The notes: generated from the letters alone by a model not told the origin. Shown: positions 34,801 to 42,205, counted from the stretch's first letter. The stretch: DNA of 64,000 nt from VFZN01 sp050249615 (GCA_050249615.1 JBFWQE010000008.1:9091-73090); one strand, 5' to 3'. Numbers and translations: made by a program.

Positions 34801-34905
34801 ATAAGGGGCCTGCGCACCTGCGATGCCGTGGGACAGGTGGCTCAGCAGCACGAGGAGCGCGAGACACAGGGCGGCGGTGCGACTGGCACATCGGACGGGG
34901 ACCAT
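31807..34905 (-). CDS. Secreted zinc-peptidase-like / TolB-propeller / outer-membrane barrel protein
   Basis: 1032 residues from the ATG at 34905 (GAGGTGATC upstream). A signal peptide (residues 1-32) is followed by a gluzincin-like domain with LITHELTHVFQFD (HExxH, about residue 155) and downstream WTMEGMADYL glutamate. Residues 290-620 hold PD40/WD40-like repeats such as DFSPDGRLIAFSG and SWSPDGRSLVFLARV. The last 350 residues are aromatic-rich beta strands (YFGGNSELRGYDYL, WIGYDF end) like an Omp85/surface-antigen barrel. It may be a surface-anchored protease. This three-part design recurs in Acidobacteriota. Confidence 0.83.
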   Translation of the reverse strand: MVPVRCASRTAALCLALLVLLSHLSHGIAGAQAPYIPYFGKNAIRYDRFDWHIYQTDHFEIYYYSEIAPHLERIAGYAESAYQHVSAELRHDLAFKVPLILFSTSAEFWQQNVIPGAAQEGVGAFAEPSRNRIVMPIDEPSDLLYRLITHELTHVFQFDIIPAGLGTSLPLWTMEGMADYLTGHWRPLDLMTVRDAAVSDIVPAMSEMRDYGGFSNPRLIYNLGHAAFEFMEARWGKEGVRQYIFALRRSIIGGGSDAFKEAFTLSADDWDQQFDRYLDDRFKPFRDKERPADYGRNLAPDPRKSRFATVLSIEPSPSGDLIAAMTANRRDREIDIVLISTRDGEIIRNLTHGFDQGLGFEYLATPGGRWNSVPWMSWDPTGDRLAYFARTEKDRSLIVQNVVTRKIELRVPLEDIDAPESPDFSPDGRLIAFSGMQAGQAHLHVLDVATRSVRRLTTDALPHYAPSWSPDGRSLVFLARVSGNDKLFRIQADGSGTEQLTFGTHDEGGAQFRDDRTLVFPSTAINPTVAMEPEIARDGQIFNLWTLDLETRELRQYSDALTGNLSPVVVRDGATSRVAFVSYFKGDYGLHVLDRRDELATVPSEDFGAPGPLVDFQAPLPHTLVQDNAKKKGRFEKMFLEGRPPVALGVTSSGDLFGGTQVTLTDVLGDRQFNLLASSVSQYRSLAGSWLNLDQRLTWGVQGYANTQFFFGQTAGVFFDPAFSGLIDRDFATATRTVRGAGAFAVYPFNRYRRLELFGGINHYREEFVDQTLESFSQDFQQQQFGRTLFNNGTLVPLGAAFVQETTVFREFGPLSGSTMRLAYEVAPKIGNTLSRQTFDADVRKYLRIGSTGVFAMRARGFTSTGDSPDFFYFGGNSELRGYDYLSFVGQHGFFLNTELRFPLIEAMATPIGILGGVRAAFFAGVGGAWWDGRPFKVWERNATVVRPVIGFDQNFEQALGDAVPVSGFRLEDSRASYGISLMTSALGYPVHLDWSWRTLFNRSWEDVVFAQNGGSAAFRKPKFAVWIGYDF

Positions 34906-34943
34906 GATCACCTCGGCAGGCCTTCGGCGCGGGCACATCGACA

Positions 34944-34971
34944 CAGTCCCGCCCGGTCGAAGAGCGTTACC
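34944..34971 (-). promoter_or_regulatory. ECF-type promoter motif for the peptidase/barrel protein
   Basis: Minus strand: GGTAACG (34965-34971), 15-bp spacer, GGACTG (34944-34949), about 38 bp before the start. It sits back to back with the rightward copy at 35008. Confidence 0.6.
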
Positions 34972-35007
34972 AGCCTCGCTGGGTCGGCGCCAGCCTCCAG
35001 AAAGGGG

Positions 35008-35035
35008 TGTAACGCCGTCGCCTGTGGGAAGACTC
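35008..35035 (+). promoter_or_regulatory. ECF-type promoter motif for the DUF3179 selenoprotein candidate
   Basis: TGTAACG (35008-35014), 15-bp spacer, AGACTC (35030-35035), about 72 bp before the ATG at 35108. Confidence 0.6.
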
Positions 35036-35107
35036 AACACAGACCGCCGTGTGCCGGCCGGCCTTGGCCCGGGTCCGGTTGACGGGCAGTCGGAAAGCGA
35101 GGCCCAG

Positions 35108-36133
35108 ATGTGGATGTGGATAGGGGTGATGTTGGCCACGGCCGGCCTGGCGGCCGGGCAGCTGCAATGGCAGGAGCAAGTCACTCTCGACGGTGACCCC
35201 GTGCTGCGCGGGCTGCCGAAGGATGCGATTCCGGCCATCGATGATCCGGTGTTCGTGCCGGCCGACCGGGCTGGGTTCGTCGCCGAGAACGAGCCGGTCA
35301 TCGGCGTCGTGCTGGACGGCCAGGCGCGGGCGTATCCCACCTGGCTGCTGAACGGCCACGAAATCGTGAACGACCGTGTGGCCGGACGCGCCATCGCGGT
35401 GACATGGTGACCGCTCTGCTACACGGGCATCGTGTATGCCCGAACGGTCGGCGCCGACACCATCTCGTTTGGCGTCTCGGGCATGCTGTGGCGCGAGAAT
35501 CTCGTGATGTACGACCGACAGACCGACTCCTGGTGGTCACAGGCCGATGGCGTCGCCATCCATGGCCCGAAACGCGGGACACGGCTCACACAGGTGCCCT
35601 CCGACATGATGAGCTGGAGCGAATGGAGACGCCTGTACCCCTCGACGCAGGTGCTGTCGCCGCCCGGGGGGACGACGGGCCGTGACCGCTACGCGACCTA
35701 CCATGCGAGCCGCGACATCGGCGTCACCGGGAGGATGCGCAGCGGCGGCGCGCTCGATGCCAAGGCGCGCGTGCTCGGCTTCCAGTTCGAGGGGCGCCCG
35801 TACGCCGTGGCGCTGGAGCAGTTGGGACAGGGATCGTACGCGCTGGTCGAGGCGGGCGGTCAACGCGTCCTGGTGGTCGCCACGAGCGACGGGCTGAGCG
35901 CGAGGGCGTTCCGGGCCGCGAATCGCACCTTCTCCGCGGCTGGCGTCCGGGCGGGTCGCACTACTCTCCGAGACGAGAACGGCATCGAGTGGGACGCGCT
36001 GACCGGCCGCGCCGTCACGGGTGCGGCACCTCGACCGAGTCTGGAGCCGGTCACCGCCCACCTGTCCTACTGGTTCTCGTGGCATTCGTTCTTTCCGGCG
36101 ACCACGATCCTGCGGCCCTCTCCCGCGCGGTGA
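35108..36133 (+). CDS. DUF3179 protein with in-frame TGA: probable selenoprotein
   Basis: The frame is open over 342 codons apart from one TGA at codon 101 (35408-35410). A signal peptide (WIGVMLATAGLAAGQ) and DUF3179 body are intact on both sides: AYPTWLLNGHEIVNDRVAGR, then AVTW-TGA-PLCYTG, then FGVSGMLWRENLVMYDRQTD and SWWSQADG. In DUF3179 relatives the block reads YCPLC or YCxLC, and the gene next door has YCTLC. The TGA therefore replaces the first cysteine of a CxxC motif. A perfect hairpin follows it. Read-through as selenocysteine is far more likely than a broken gene. A periplasmic redox or metal role is plausible, but the family's function is unknown. Confidence 0.82.
35424..35442 (+). 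promoter_or_regulatory. Candidate bacterial SECIS hairpin (DUF3179)
   Basis: CGGGCAT (35424-35430), loop CGTGT, ATGCCCG (35436-35442): a perfect 7-bp stem with a 5-nt loop that contains G at position 2. The loop starts 21 nt after the TGA, inside the 16-37 nt window usual for bacterial SECIS elements. Function is inferred from geometry. Confidence 0.65.
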
Positions 36134-36144
36134 TGCGAGAAGGA

Positions 36145-36173
36145 TGTAACGAACCCCCGCCCCGCCGGGACTG
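36145..36173 (+). promoter_or_regulatory. ECF-type promoter motif for the second DUF3179 gene
   Basis: TGTAACG (36145-36151), 16-bp spacer, GGACTG (36168-36173). The GTG start at 36181 is only 7 bp beyond, so the transcript may be leaderless. Confidence 0.6.
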
Positions 36174-36180
36174 GTGACGT

Positions 36181-37761
36181 GTGAAGGCCACAGCCCGCTC
36201 GTCGACACGCGGTGCGCCGCGGCAGGTCTCGCGCGGCAGTGCACATCGAGCCTCCGGCCGGCTTGCCGTGGCGGTGCTCGGCCTGTTCGCGCTGCTGGGT
36301 CCCCGCGCGGCTGGCCAGTCCCCCGATCCCGCGGGCCGGGCCGAGCCGTCGTGGCAGGCCTTCCTGCTGGCTGGTGACCTCAACAAGCGCCAATCCGAAT
36401 CGGCGCTGGAGGAGATCGGCGCAGGCTGGGACGACCGCTTTACCGGGATGCTCATCGACGTGGCCCGTTTCCTGCCCTCTCCACGGAGTCCCCGCCTCTC
36501 GGCCGAGCCCTCGTCGTCCGGGGGCGGAGGCCTCGCCCCGGACGACGATGACGGGGACCTGCCGAGCCGCGGTGCCGACTTCCCGGCTGCCGTGCGCCAG
36601 CCGCCTGGCGCCGACGTCCGCCAGCGCATCACGTCGTTTCTCCAGAAGCAGACCGGCAAGCGCTTCGGCGACGACCTGCGCGCGTGGCGCCAATGGATCT
36701 GGTCGCAGCCGGCGGCGCCACACAGAGGGCTGGCCCGGTTCAAGGCCGAGTTGTATGCGCGGGTCGATCCCCGCTTCCGCGTCTTCTTCCCGGAAGGGGT
36801 GAAGGCCGGCATCCGCCTCGACGAGGTCGACTGGGGCGGCGTCGGCGTGAACGGCATCCCTCCGCTGCACGCGCCCAAACGCGTCAGCACGGCCGACGCG
36901 ACGTACCTGCGGGACAACCACGTGGTCTTCGGGATCGAGGTGAACGGCGAGGCGCGCGCCTATCCGAAGCGGATCCTGGCGTGGCACGAGCTCGCCACGG
37001 ACTCGCTCGGCGGCGTCGATCTGACCATCGTGTACTGCACGCTGTGCGGGACCGTGATCCCATACGAGAGCCGCGCCGGCGAGCGACGCTTCACGTTCGG
37101 CACGAGCGGGCTGCTCTATCGCTCCAACAAGCTGATGTTCGACCAGGAGACGGGCAGCCTGTGGTCCGCGCTCGAGGGCGTTCCCGTCGTCGGCTCGCTC
37201 GTCGGTTCGGGCCTGCGGCTCACGTTCCACGCGGTGGTGACGACGACGTGGGGCGAGTGGAAACGGGATCATCCGCACACGACGGTGCTCTCGCTCGACA
37301 CCGGATTCCAGCGCAACTACGACGAGGGCGCGGCCTACCGCGAGTACTTCGCCACCGATCGGACGATGTTCGAGACGCCGGTGAAGGACACGCGATTGAA
37401 GAACAAGGCGGAGGTGCTCGTGTTGCGCCCGGAGGTTCTGGGACCGGGGTCGCAGGCCGTGGCCATCGCCGTCGAACGGCTCAGGCGCGAGGCCGTCTAC
37501 GGCGTCGATGCCGGCGGGCGGGCCCTGGTGGTGATCACGTCGCGAGGTGGCGCCAATCGGGTCTACGAGCGCGGGGCGCACGTCTTCCGGACGCGTGAGG
37601 GCGACGCGATTGTCCGCGACGCGGCGGGCGGGCGCTGGCGGGCCACGCCTCAGGCCCTGGTGCACGAAACGACGGGCGAGCGCCTCGCCGCCGTTGCCGC
37701 GCATCGCGTGTTCTGGTTCGGCTGGGTGGCACAGTATCCCGACACCGTCCTTCACAAGTGA
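36181..37761 (+). CDS. DUF3179 secreted protein (Cys form)
   Basis: 526 residues from a GTG. A signal peptide (GRLAVAVLGLFALLGPRAAGQ, about residues 27-47) precedes an N-terminal region with a glycine/acidic stretch and then the DUF3179 domain: VEVNGEARAYPKRILAWHEL-like block, LTIVYCTLCGTVIPYESRAG with Cys286 and Cys289, FGTSGLLYRSNKLMFDQETG, SLWSALEGVPVVGSL. It carries the normal Cys where the upstream paralog has TGA. It is tandem with that gene but has its own promoter motif. Family function is unknown. Confidence 0.85.
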   Translation: MKATARSSTRGAPRQVSRGSAHRASGRLAVAVLGLFALLGPRAAGQSPDPAGRAEPSWQAFLLAGDLNKRQSESALEEIGAGWDDRFTGMLIDVARFLPSPRSPRLSAEPSSSGGGGLAPDDDDGDLPSRGADFPAAVRQPPGADVRQRITSFLQKQTGKRFGDDLRAWRQWIWSQPAAPHRGLARFKAELYARVDPRFRVFFPEGVKAGIRLDEVDWGGVGVNGIPPLHAPKRVSTADATYLRDNHVVFGIEVNGEARAYPKRILAWHELATDSLGGVDLTIVYCTLCGTVIPYESRAGERRFTFGTSGLLYRSNKLMFDQETGSLWSALEGVPVVGSLVGSGLRLTFHAVVTTTWGEWKRDHPHTTVLSLDTGFQRNYDEGAAYREYFATDRTMFETPVKDTRLKNKAEVLVLRPEVLGPGSQAVAIAVERLRREAVYGVDAGGRALVVITSRGGANRVYERGAHVFRTREGDAIVRDAAGGRWRATPQALVHETTGERLAAVAAHRVFWFGWVAQYPDTVLHK

Positions 37762-37773
37762 CCAGCGACTGAC

Positions 37774-37983
37774 ATGCGCATCAAATCGTTCCTCGACACC
37801 GTCGCCGACGTGTTCCGGCACCTGTACAACGAGCCGCCCGGGTGTTGAGTGCCCAACCTCCGGTCCCTGGATGGGTACCGACAGCAATCCGCGCGCGCGG
37901 CGCATGACGACTCCGGCGATCCACGCCCCTCGCCTGATGCCACAGGCGCTCAGTCACCAGGCTTCACGGCCTCCGGTGAGTGA
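37774..37983 (+). CDS. Possible small protein with in-frame TGA (tentative)
   Basis: An ATG at 37774 opens MRIKSFLDTVADVFRHLYNE and then PPGC, followed by TGA (37846-37848) and 45 more codons in frame (VPNLRSLDGYRQQ...) to a stop at 37981-37983. A Cys next to the TGA would make a Cys-Sec pair. A weaker stem (CCCA..TCC / GGA-TGGG) with a GGTC-starting loop at 37862 follows 14 nt after the TGA. I do not recognise the family, and the end overlaps the convergent cytochrome gene. It may be only a 24-codon ORF. Confidence 0.3.
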
Positions 37984-38375
37984 ACCGGATGTTCGGCACC
38001 GCGATGGCAGGTGAAGCACGTGACGCGCGGCGCGCTCCCCTGTGGCGCACCCTGTTGCAGTTGGGCGTTGATGAACTGGACGAGTTGCATCATGCGGCGG
38101 GCCGTGCCCTTCCTGGCGTTGTCGTCGGACACGAAGTCGAACTGCTCGAGAGGCAGCCCCTCCCTGCCGACGTGGCAGTATTGGCAGCGGACGCCCAGGC
38201 CGCGGGAGAACTCTTTCATCGTCGCGACGACCTCGCCGGCCGTGGCGGTCTTCGACAGGACCTGCAGGTTCGTGAAGCGGTCTGGGGGAAACCTGCCCTG
38301 CGCCCCAGCGGGCACCATCCCGATTGTGGGCGCCGCGATCAGCAGCGCAATCACGTGGCGTCGATGTGCGACCAT
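37950..38375 (-). CDS. Secreted c-type cytochrome (two CxxCH motifs)
   Basis: 141 residues from the ATG at 38375 (CAGGAGGAACG upstream). The signal peptide is VIALLIAAPTIGMVPAGAQG. FTNLQVLSKTATAGEVVATM, then FSRGLGVRCQYCHVG and VTCFTCHRGAEHP give two heme c attachment sites. The first half resembles the photosynthetic reaction-centre cytochrome subunit family, which is widespread as short secreted proteins in Acidobacteriota and is not photosynthetic there. It is probably a periplasmic electron carrier. It faces the DUF3179 pair. Confidence 0.87.
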   Translation of the reverse strand: MVAHRRHVIALLIAAPTIGMVPAGAQGRFPPDRFTNLQVLSKTATAGEVVATMKEFSRGLGVRCQYCHVGREGLPLEQFDFVSDDNARKGTARRMMQLVQFINAQLQQGAPQGSAPRVTCFTCHRGAEHPVHSPEAVKPGD

Positions 38376-38415
38376 CGTTCCTCCTGAGGGGCAAGGACTC
38401 ACCGGACCCCTTCTT

Positions 38416-38444
38416 CCTACGGCCTGCGTGCCTCGAGTGTTACA
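38416..38444 (-). promoter_or_regulatory. Variant ECF-type promoter (GTAACA-N16-CGTAG) for the cytochrome
   Basis: Minus strand: TGTAACA (38438-38444), 16-bp spacer, CGTAGG (38416-38421). It is the same variant as in front of sigma factor A at 15001-15029, suggesting that a different ECF factor reads it. Confidence 0.42.
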
Positions 38445-38453
38445 GACTGCATC

Positions 38454-39833
38454 ATGCGACATCCTTTCGACGCCATCGTGATTGGGACCGGCCAGGCCGG
38501 ACCGTCGCTCGCCGCCCGCCTCGCGAAGGCCGGCCGCAAGACCGCCGTCATCGAGCGGCACCGGTTCGGCGGCACCTGCGTCAACACCGGGTGCATCCCA
38601 ACCAAGACACTCGTGGCGAGCGCGCGCGCCATTCACATGGCGCGTCGGGGCGCCGAGTTCGGCTTCTCGGTCGGTGGCGACGTCGTGGTCGACCTGCCGC
38701 GGGTGCGCGCGCGAAAAGAGGAGATCGTCCGCCGATCGAACGAGGGTGTGGAACGGTGGATGAAGCACACACCCGGCCTGACGGTCTTCGAGGGACACGG
38801 CCGGTTCACGGGCCCGCGCACCGTCGAGGTGAACGGCGACGTCCTCGAGGCCGGACAGATCTTCATCAACGTCGGTGGGCGCGCGCTCGTGCCGGACATG
38901 CCGGGCATCGCCGATGTCCCGGTCCTCACCAACACCAGCCTGCTGGCCCTGGAGTCGTTGCCCGAGCACCTGATCGTCGTGGGCGGAAGCTACATCGGGC
39001 TGGAGTTCGCGCAGATCTACCGCCGTTTCGGGAGCCGCGTCACGGTCGTCGAGAAGGCGGAGCGCATCATCCAGCGCGAGGACACCGACGTGTCCAGCAC
39101 CTTGCAGGCCGTCCTCGAGGCCGAGGGAATCGAATTCCGCCTGTCGGCCGCGTGCATCGACCTGGCGCCTGCGTCCGGCGGCGTGTCCGTCGGCGTAGAC
39201 TGTGTGCAGGGAGCGCCGGCCGTTGCAGGCAGCCACGTGCTGCTCGCCGTCGGCCGCCGGCCGAACACGGACGATCTCGGCCTGCAGGCCGCCGGCGTCG
39301 CCGCCGATGCCCGCGGGTACATCACCGTCGACGATCAATGCCGTACGAGCGTCGATGGCATCTGGGCTCTCGGCGAGTGCAACGGCCGCGGCGCGTTCAC
39401 GCACACGGCCTACCACGACTACGAGGTGGTCGCGGCCAACGTGCTGGACGGCGACCCCAGGCGGCTGAGCGAGCGGATTCCCTGCTACGCGCTCTACACG
39501 GATCCGCCGGTCGGCCGCGTGGGGATGACCATGCAGGAGGCGCGGGCGTCGGGCCGACCGGTGCTCGTGGCCTACCGCCCGATGACCAAGGTCAGCCGCG
39601 CGCGCGAGATGGGCGAGACACAGGGGTTCATGAGAGCCCTGGTGGACGCCGAGACGCGCAGACTGCTGGGTGCGGTCGTGTTCAGTGCCGGCGGCGACGA
39701 GATCGTGCACGCCCTCATCGACGTGATGTACGCGGATGCGCCGTACACGGCCATCTCGCGGGCGGTCCACGTCCACCCCACGATCAGCGAGCTCATCCCG
39801 ACGATGCTGCAGGAGTTGACGCAGCTCGAGTAA
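38454..39833 (+). CDS. MerA-like pyridine nucleotide-disulfide oxidoreductase (second copy)
   Basis: 459 residues. FAD motif AIVIGTGQAGPSLAARLA, redox disulfide GGTCVNTGCIPTKTLVASAR, NAD(P) motif VVGGSYIGLEFAQIYRRFGS, and WALGECNGRGAFTHTAYHDY. The C-terminal dimerisation domain (YTDPPVGRVGMTMQEARASG, VHVHPTISELIPTMLQEL) ends LTQLE, again without the CC tail of mercuric reductase. It is only distantly related to the copy at 20475. It starts just beyond the divergent cytochrome promoter. The physiological substrate is unknown. Confidence 0.87.
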   Translation: MRHPFDAIVIGTGQAGPSLAARLAKAGRKTAVIERHRFGGTCVNTGCIPTKTLVASARAIHMARRGAEFGFSVGGDVVVDLPRVRARKEEIVRRSNEGVERWMKHTPGLTVFEGHGRFTGPRTVEVNGDVLEAGQIFINVGGRALVPDMPGIADVPVLTNTSLLALESLPEHLIVVGGSYIGLEFAQIYRRFGSRVTVVEKAERIIQREDTDVSSTLQAVLEAEGIEFRLSAACIDLAPASGGVSVGVDCVQGAPAVAGSHVLLAVGRRPNTDDLGLQAAGVAADARGYITVDDQCRTSVDGIWALGECNGRGAFTHTAYHDYEVVAANVLDGDPRRLSERIPCYALYTDPPVGRVGMTMQEARASGRPVLVAYRPMTKVSRAREMGETQGFMRALVDAETRRLLGAVVFSAGGDEIVHALIDVMYADAPYTAISRAVHVHPTISELIPTMLQELTQLE

Positions 39834-39868
39834 CCACGCCGTGCGCGGCCGTCAGGCGGCTGGGCGCT

Positions 39869-41443
39869 TCATTTGCCCAATCCGAGGGCCTTGACCCGCG
39901 AGACCAGGGTGGTGGGCTTCATCCCCAGCAGGACCGCGGCGCCCCGCGGCCCGTAGATGCGTCCGTCGCAGCGCGCGAGGGCCGCCGCGATGCTGTCGCG
40001 CTCGAGTCGGCGCAGCTCGGCCCGGGACCGTACCGCGCCGGCGGGAGCAACGCTGGATGTCAGCTGTTCGGGGGCGGAGCCAGGCTGCACCGGGAAGCGG
40101 AAGGGCCCCTCCTGCGACAGGATGACGGCCCGCTCGCAGACGTGCTGCAGCTCACGGACGTTTCCAGGCCAGTCGTGGCGGGCCAGGTCGTCGAGGGCCC
40201 GCTGCGACACTCGGGGCAGGGGCCGGCCCAGCCTGCGCACCGCCTGTTCGACGAAGTGCAGGGCCAGCGGCTCGATGTCCTCGTGCCGGTCGCGCAGCGG
40301 CGGCAACTCGATCGGAAAGACGCTGAGGCGGTAGAACAGGTCCTGACGGAATCGCCCGGATTCCACGTCGACCCTGAGGTCGCGGTTGGTCGCCGCGATG
40401 ATCCGGGCGTCCGCGCGGCGCGTGCGCGTGTCGCCGACCCGTTCGAACTCCTGCTCCTGGAGGACGCGCAGCAGCTTGGTCTGCAGCGCCGCGGGCACGT
40501 CGCCGATTTCATCGAGGAACAGCGTGCCTCCGTCCGCCAGCTCGAAGCGCCCGGGCCGATCCTTGAGCGCACCGGTGAAGGCGCCGCGCACGTGCCCGAA
40601 GAATTCGCTCTCGAACAGCCCCTCGGGCACGGCGGCGCAGTTGACCTTGATGAAGGCGCGGTGCCGGCGTCCGCTGCGATCGTGAATCGCCCGGGCGATG
40701 AGCTCCTTCCCGGTGCCGCTCTCGCCCGTCACCAGCACAGTGGCGTCGGTCGGCGCGACGAGATCGACCTGCCGCAACACCTTCAGCAGCGCCGGACTGC
40801 GACCGATGAACGAGCCCATCTGCAGCGCGGTGCTCACTTCGTTGCGCAGGTAGACGTTCTCTTCCTCGAGCCGGGCCCGGAGGTGCTCGACCTCCTCGAG
40901 GGCCCGCGCGTTCGCAATGCTGACGGCGGCGTAGTCGGCGAACACGCGCAGCCATTCGAACGCACGGGCGTCGAGCCGCCCGCGATCGAAGAGGGCCAGC
41001 ACGCCGAGGGTCTCCCCGCGAAACACCAGCGGCTGGGCCGCGAGCGACTGGACCTGTTCCTGCGCCATCCAGGCGGGCTCCGCCACCCAGTCCGCCTCCG
41101 CCACGGCACCAGAGATCAGCAGCGCTTCGCCGGACAGCGCGACCTGTCCAATCTTCCGCTCGCCAAGCATGAATCGATGAAACCGGCCGTCGAGCTGCTG
41201 GTAGGCTGGCGCGCCGTCGTCTTTCCGGCCGCTGCTGGCCACGAGGTGCAGCGAACGCGAAGTCGCATCGTGGCCGGCCGCGCGGCAGATCTCGCAGCCG
41301 GGGGGGCGTTCGAGGAGCCAGACCCGCGCCAGCACGGTGTTCGGGCAGCCAGCCAACCCCTCCACGAGGGCGCGCAACACGTCTGGCACCGTCCGTTGAC
41401 TGGCGACGGTGACCATCACGCCCGGCAGGCTGGCAGGGTTCAC
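39869..41443 (-). CDS. GAF-domain sigma-54-dependent Fis-family activator
   Basis: 524 residues from the GTG at 41443. The frame continues to a TTG at 41491, but that stretch is AT-rich promoter-like DNA. An N-terminal GAF domain (about 10-175) includes PPGCEICRAAGH, a CxxC that could be a redox or metal sensor. The AAA+ domain has VTGESGTGKELIARAIHD (Walker A), RGAFTGALKD (sigma-54 contact) and GGTLFLDEIGDVP (Walker B). A Fis-type HTH (IYGPRGAAVLLGMKPTTLVSRVKALGL) ends it. It is divergent from the CMD/isochorismatase gene group, its likely target. Confidence 0.9.
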   Translation of the reverse strand: MNPASLPGVMVTVASQRTVPDVLRALVEGLAGCPNTVLARVWLLERPPGCEICRAAGHDATSRSLHLVASSGRKDDGAPAYQQLDGRFHRFMLGERKIGQVALSGEALLISGAVAEADWVAEPAWMAQEQVQSLAAQPLVFRGETLGVLALFDRGRLDARAFEWLRVFADYAAVSIANARALEEVEHLRARLEEENVYLRNEVSTALQMGSFIGRSPALLKVLRQVDLVAPTDATVLVTGESGTGKELIARAIHDRSGRRHRAFIKVNCAAVPEGLFESEFFGHVRGAFTGALKDRPGRFELADGGTLFLDEIGDVPAALQTKLLRVLQEQEFERVGDTRTRRADARIIAATNRDLRVDVESGRFRQDLFYRLSVFPIELPPLRDRHEDIEPLALHFVEQAVRRLGRPLPRVSQRALDDLARHDWPGNVRELQHVCERAVILSQEGPFRFPVQPGSAPEQLTSSVAPAGAVRSRAELRRLERDSIAAALARCDGRIYGPRGAAVLLGMKPTTLVSRVKALGLGK

Positions 41444-41635
41444 GCTCCACTGATACCACGATAATTCGATAAATACGCAACGATATTTCAATTCAACGAC
41501 GACTTATCGCTGACGCTCGTCGCGGCACTACTCCATATTTTTCAACAACTTATAGGACAATCAGCAACTGGTACGCCGTGTGATACCTGGGATGGCATGG
41601 CCATGACGGCCCCATCGAATCACCAGGAGGTCACC

Positions 41636-42205
41636 GTGTACCGCATCGCTCCAGTGGACCCGTCGAAGACCGAGACTCCAGCCGCTCCCCTGTTCGCCAC
41701 CATCCAGCAGACGCTCGGCAGCGTCCCCAACCTGTTCCGCACGCTCGGCCATGCCCCGGCCGCGCTCGAGGGCTATCTCCAGCTGCACGGCGTGCTGGCC
41801 AAGGGCCGCTTCAGTGCGTCGCTCCGCGAGCGCATCGCGCTCACGGTGGCCGAAGCCAACCAGTGCCAGTACTGCCTCGCGGCCCACAGCTTCCTCGGCG
41901 CCCGCGTCGGTCTGACCGATGCGGACCTCCAGGACGCGCGCCAGGCCCGCGCCGCGGACCCGCACGTCGACGCGGTGCTCAAGCTGACGCGCTGTCTCGT
42001 CGTCCGGCGCGGCGAACTCGACGACGCCTCCCTGGCCGCCGCGCGCGCGGCCGGCGTGTCCGACGCGGACATCGTCGAGACCGTCGCACACGTCGCCGTC
42101 AATACCTTCAGCAACTACATCAACCACGTCGCCCGGACGCCCATCGACTTCCCCGAGGCGGCCCCGCTGGCCGACGCGACGGAGGCCTGTCTCGCGGCTC
42201 GCTGA
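41636..42205 (+). CDS. CMD (AhpD-like) peroxidase-related protein
   Basis: 189 residues from the GTG at 41636, chosen because a strong AGGAGG lies 5 bp upstream. Earlier ATGs at 41592, 41597 and 41603 lack this. Core motif: RFSASLRERIALTVAEANQ with CQYCLAAHSFLG (redox CxxC plus His). It opens VYRIAPVDPSKTETPAAPLF. Members reduce peroxides with the CxxC pair. It follows an AT-rich intergenic region shared with the sigma-54 activator and begins a co-directional run of small redox and hydrolase genes. Confidence 0.87.
   Translation: MYRIAPVDPSKTETPAAPLFATIQQTLGSVPNLFRTLGHAPAALEGYLQLHGVLAKGRFSASLRERIALTVAEANQCQYCLAAHSFLGARVGLTDADLQDARQARAADPHVDAVLKLTRCLVVRRGELDDASLAAARAAGVSDADIVETVAHVAVNTFSNYINHVARTPIDFPEAAPLADATEACLAAR

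Noticed and set aside
35108..35410. DUF3179 gene as an ordinary truncated pseudogene
   Set aside because: The only lesion is a TGA exactly at a conserved redox Cys, with the rest of the gene intact and a hairpin behind it; recoding explains all of this better.
38324..41464. A 1000-codon plus-strand open frame
   Set aside because: It crosses three real genes (cytochrome promoter, flavoprotein, sigma-54 activator) in the wrong frame and reads as arginine-rich nonsense.
41492..41635. Sigma-54 promoter in front of the CMD gene
   Set aside because: No GG-N10-GC element with the right flanks could be found by eye, although the divergent activator makes one plausible.
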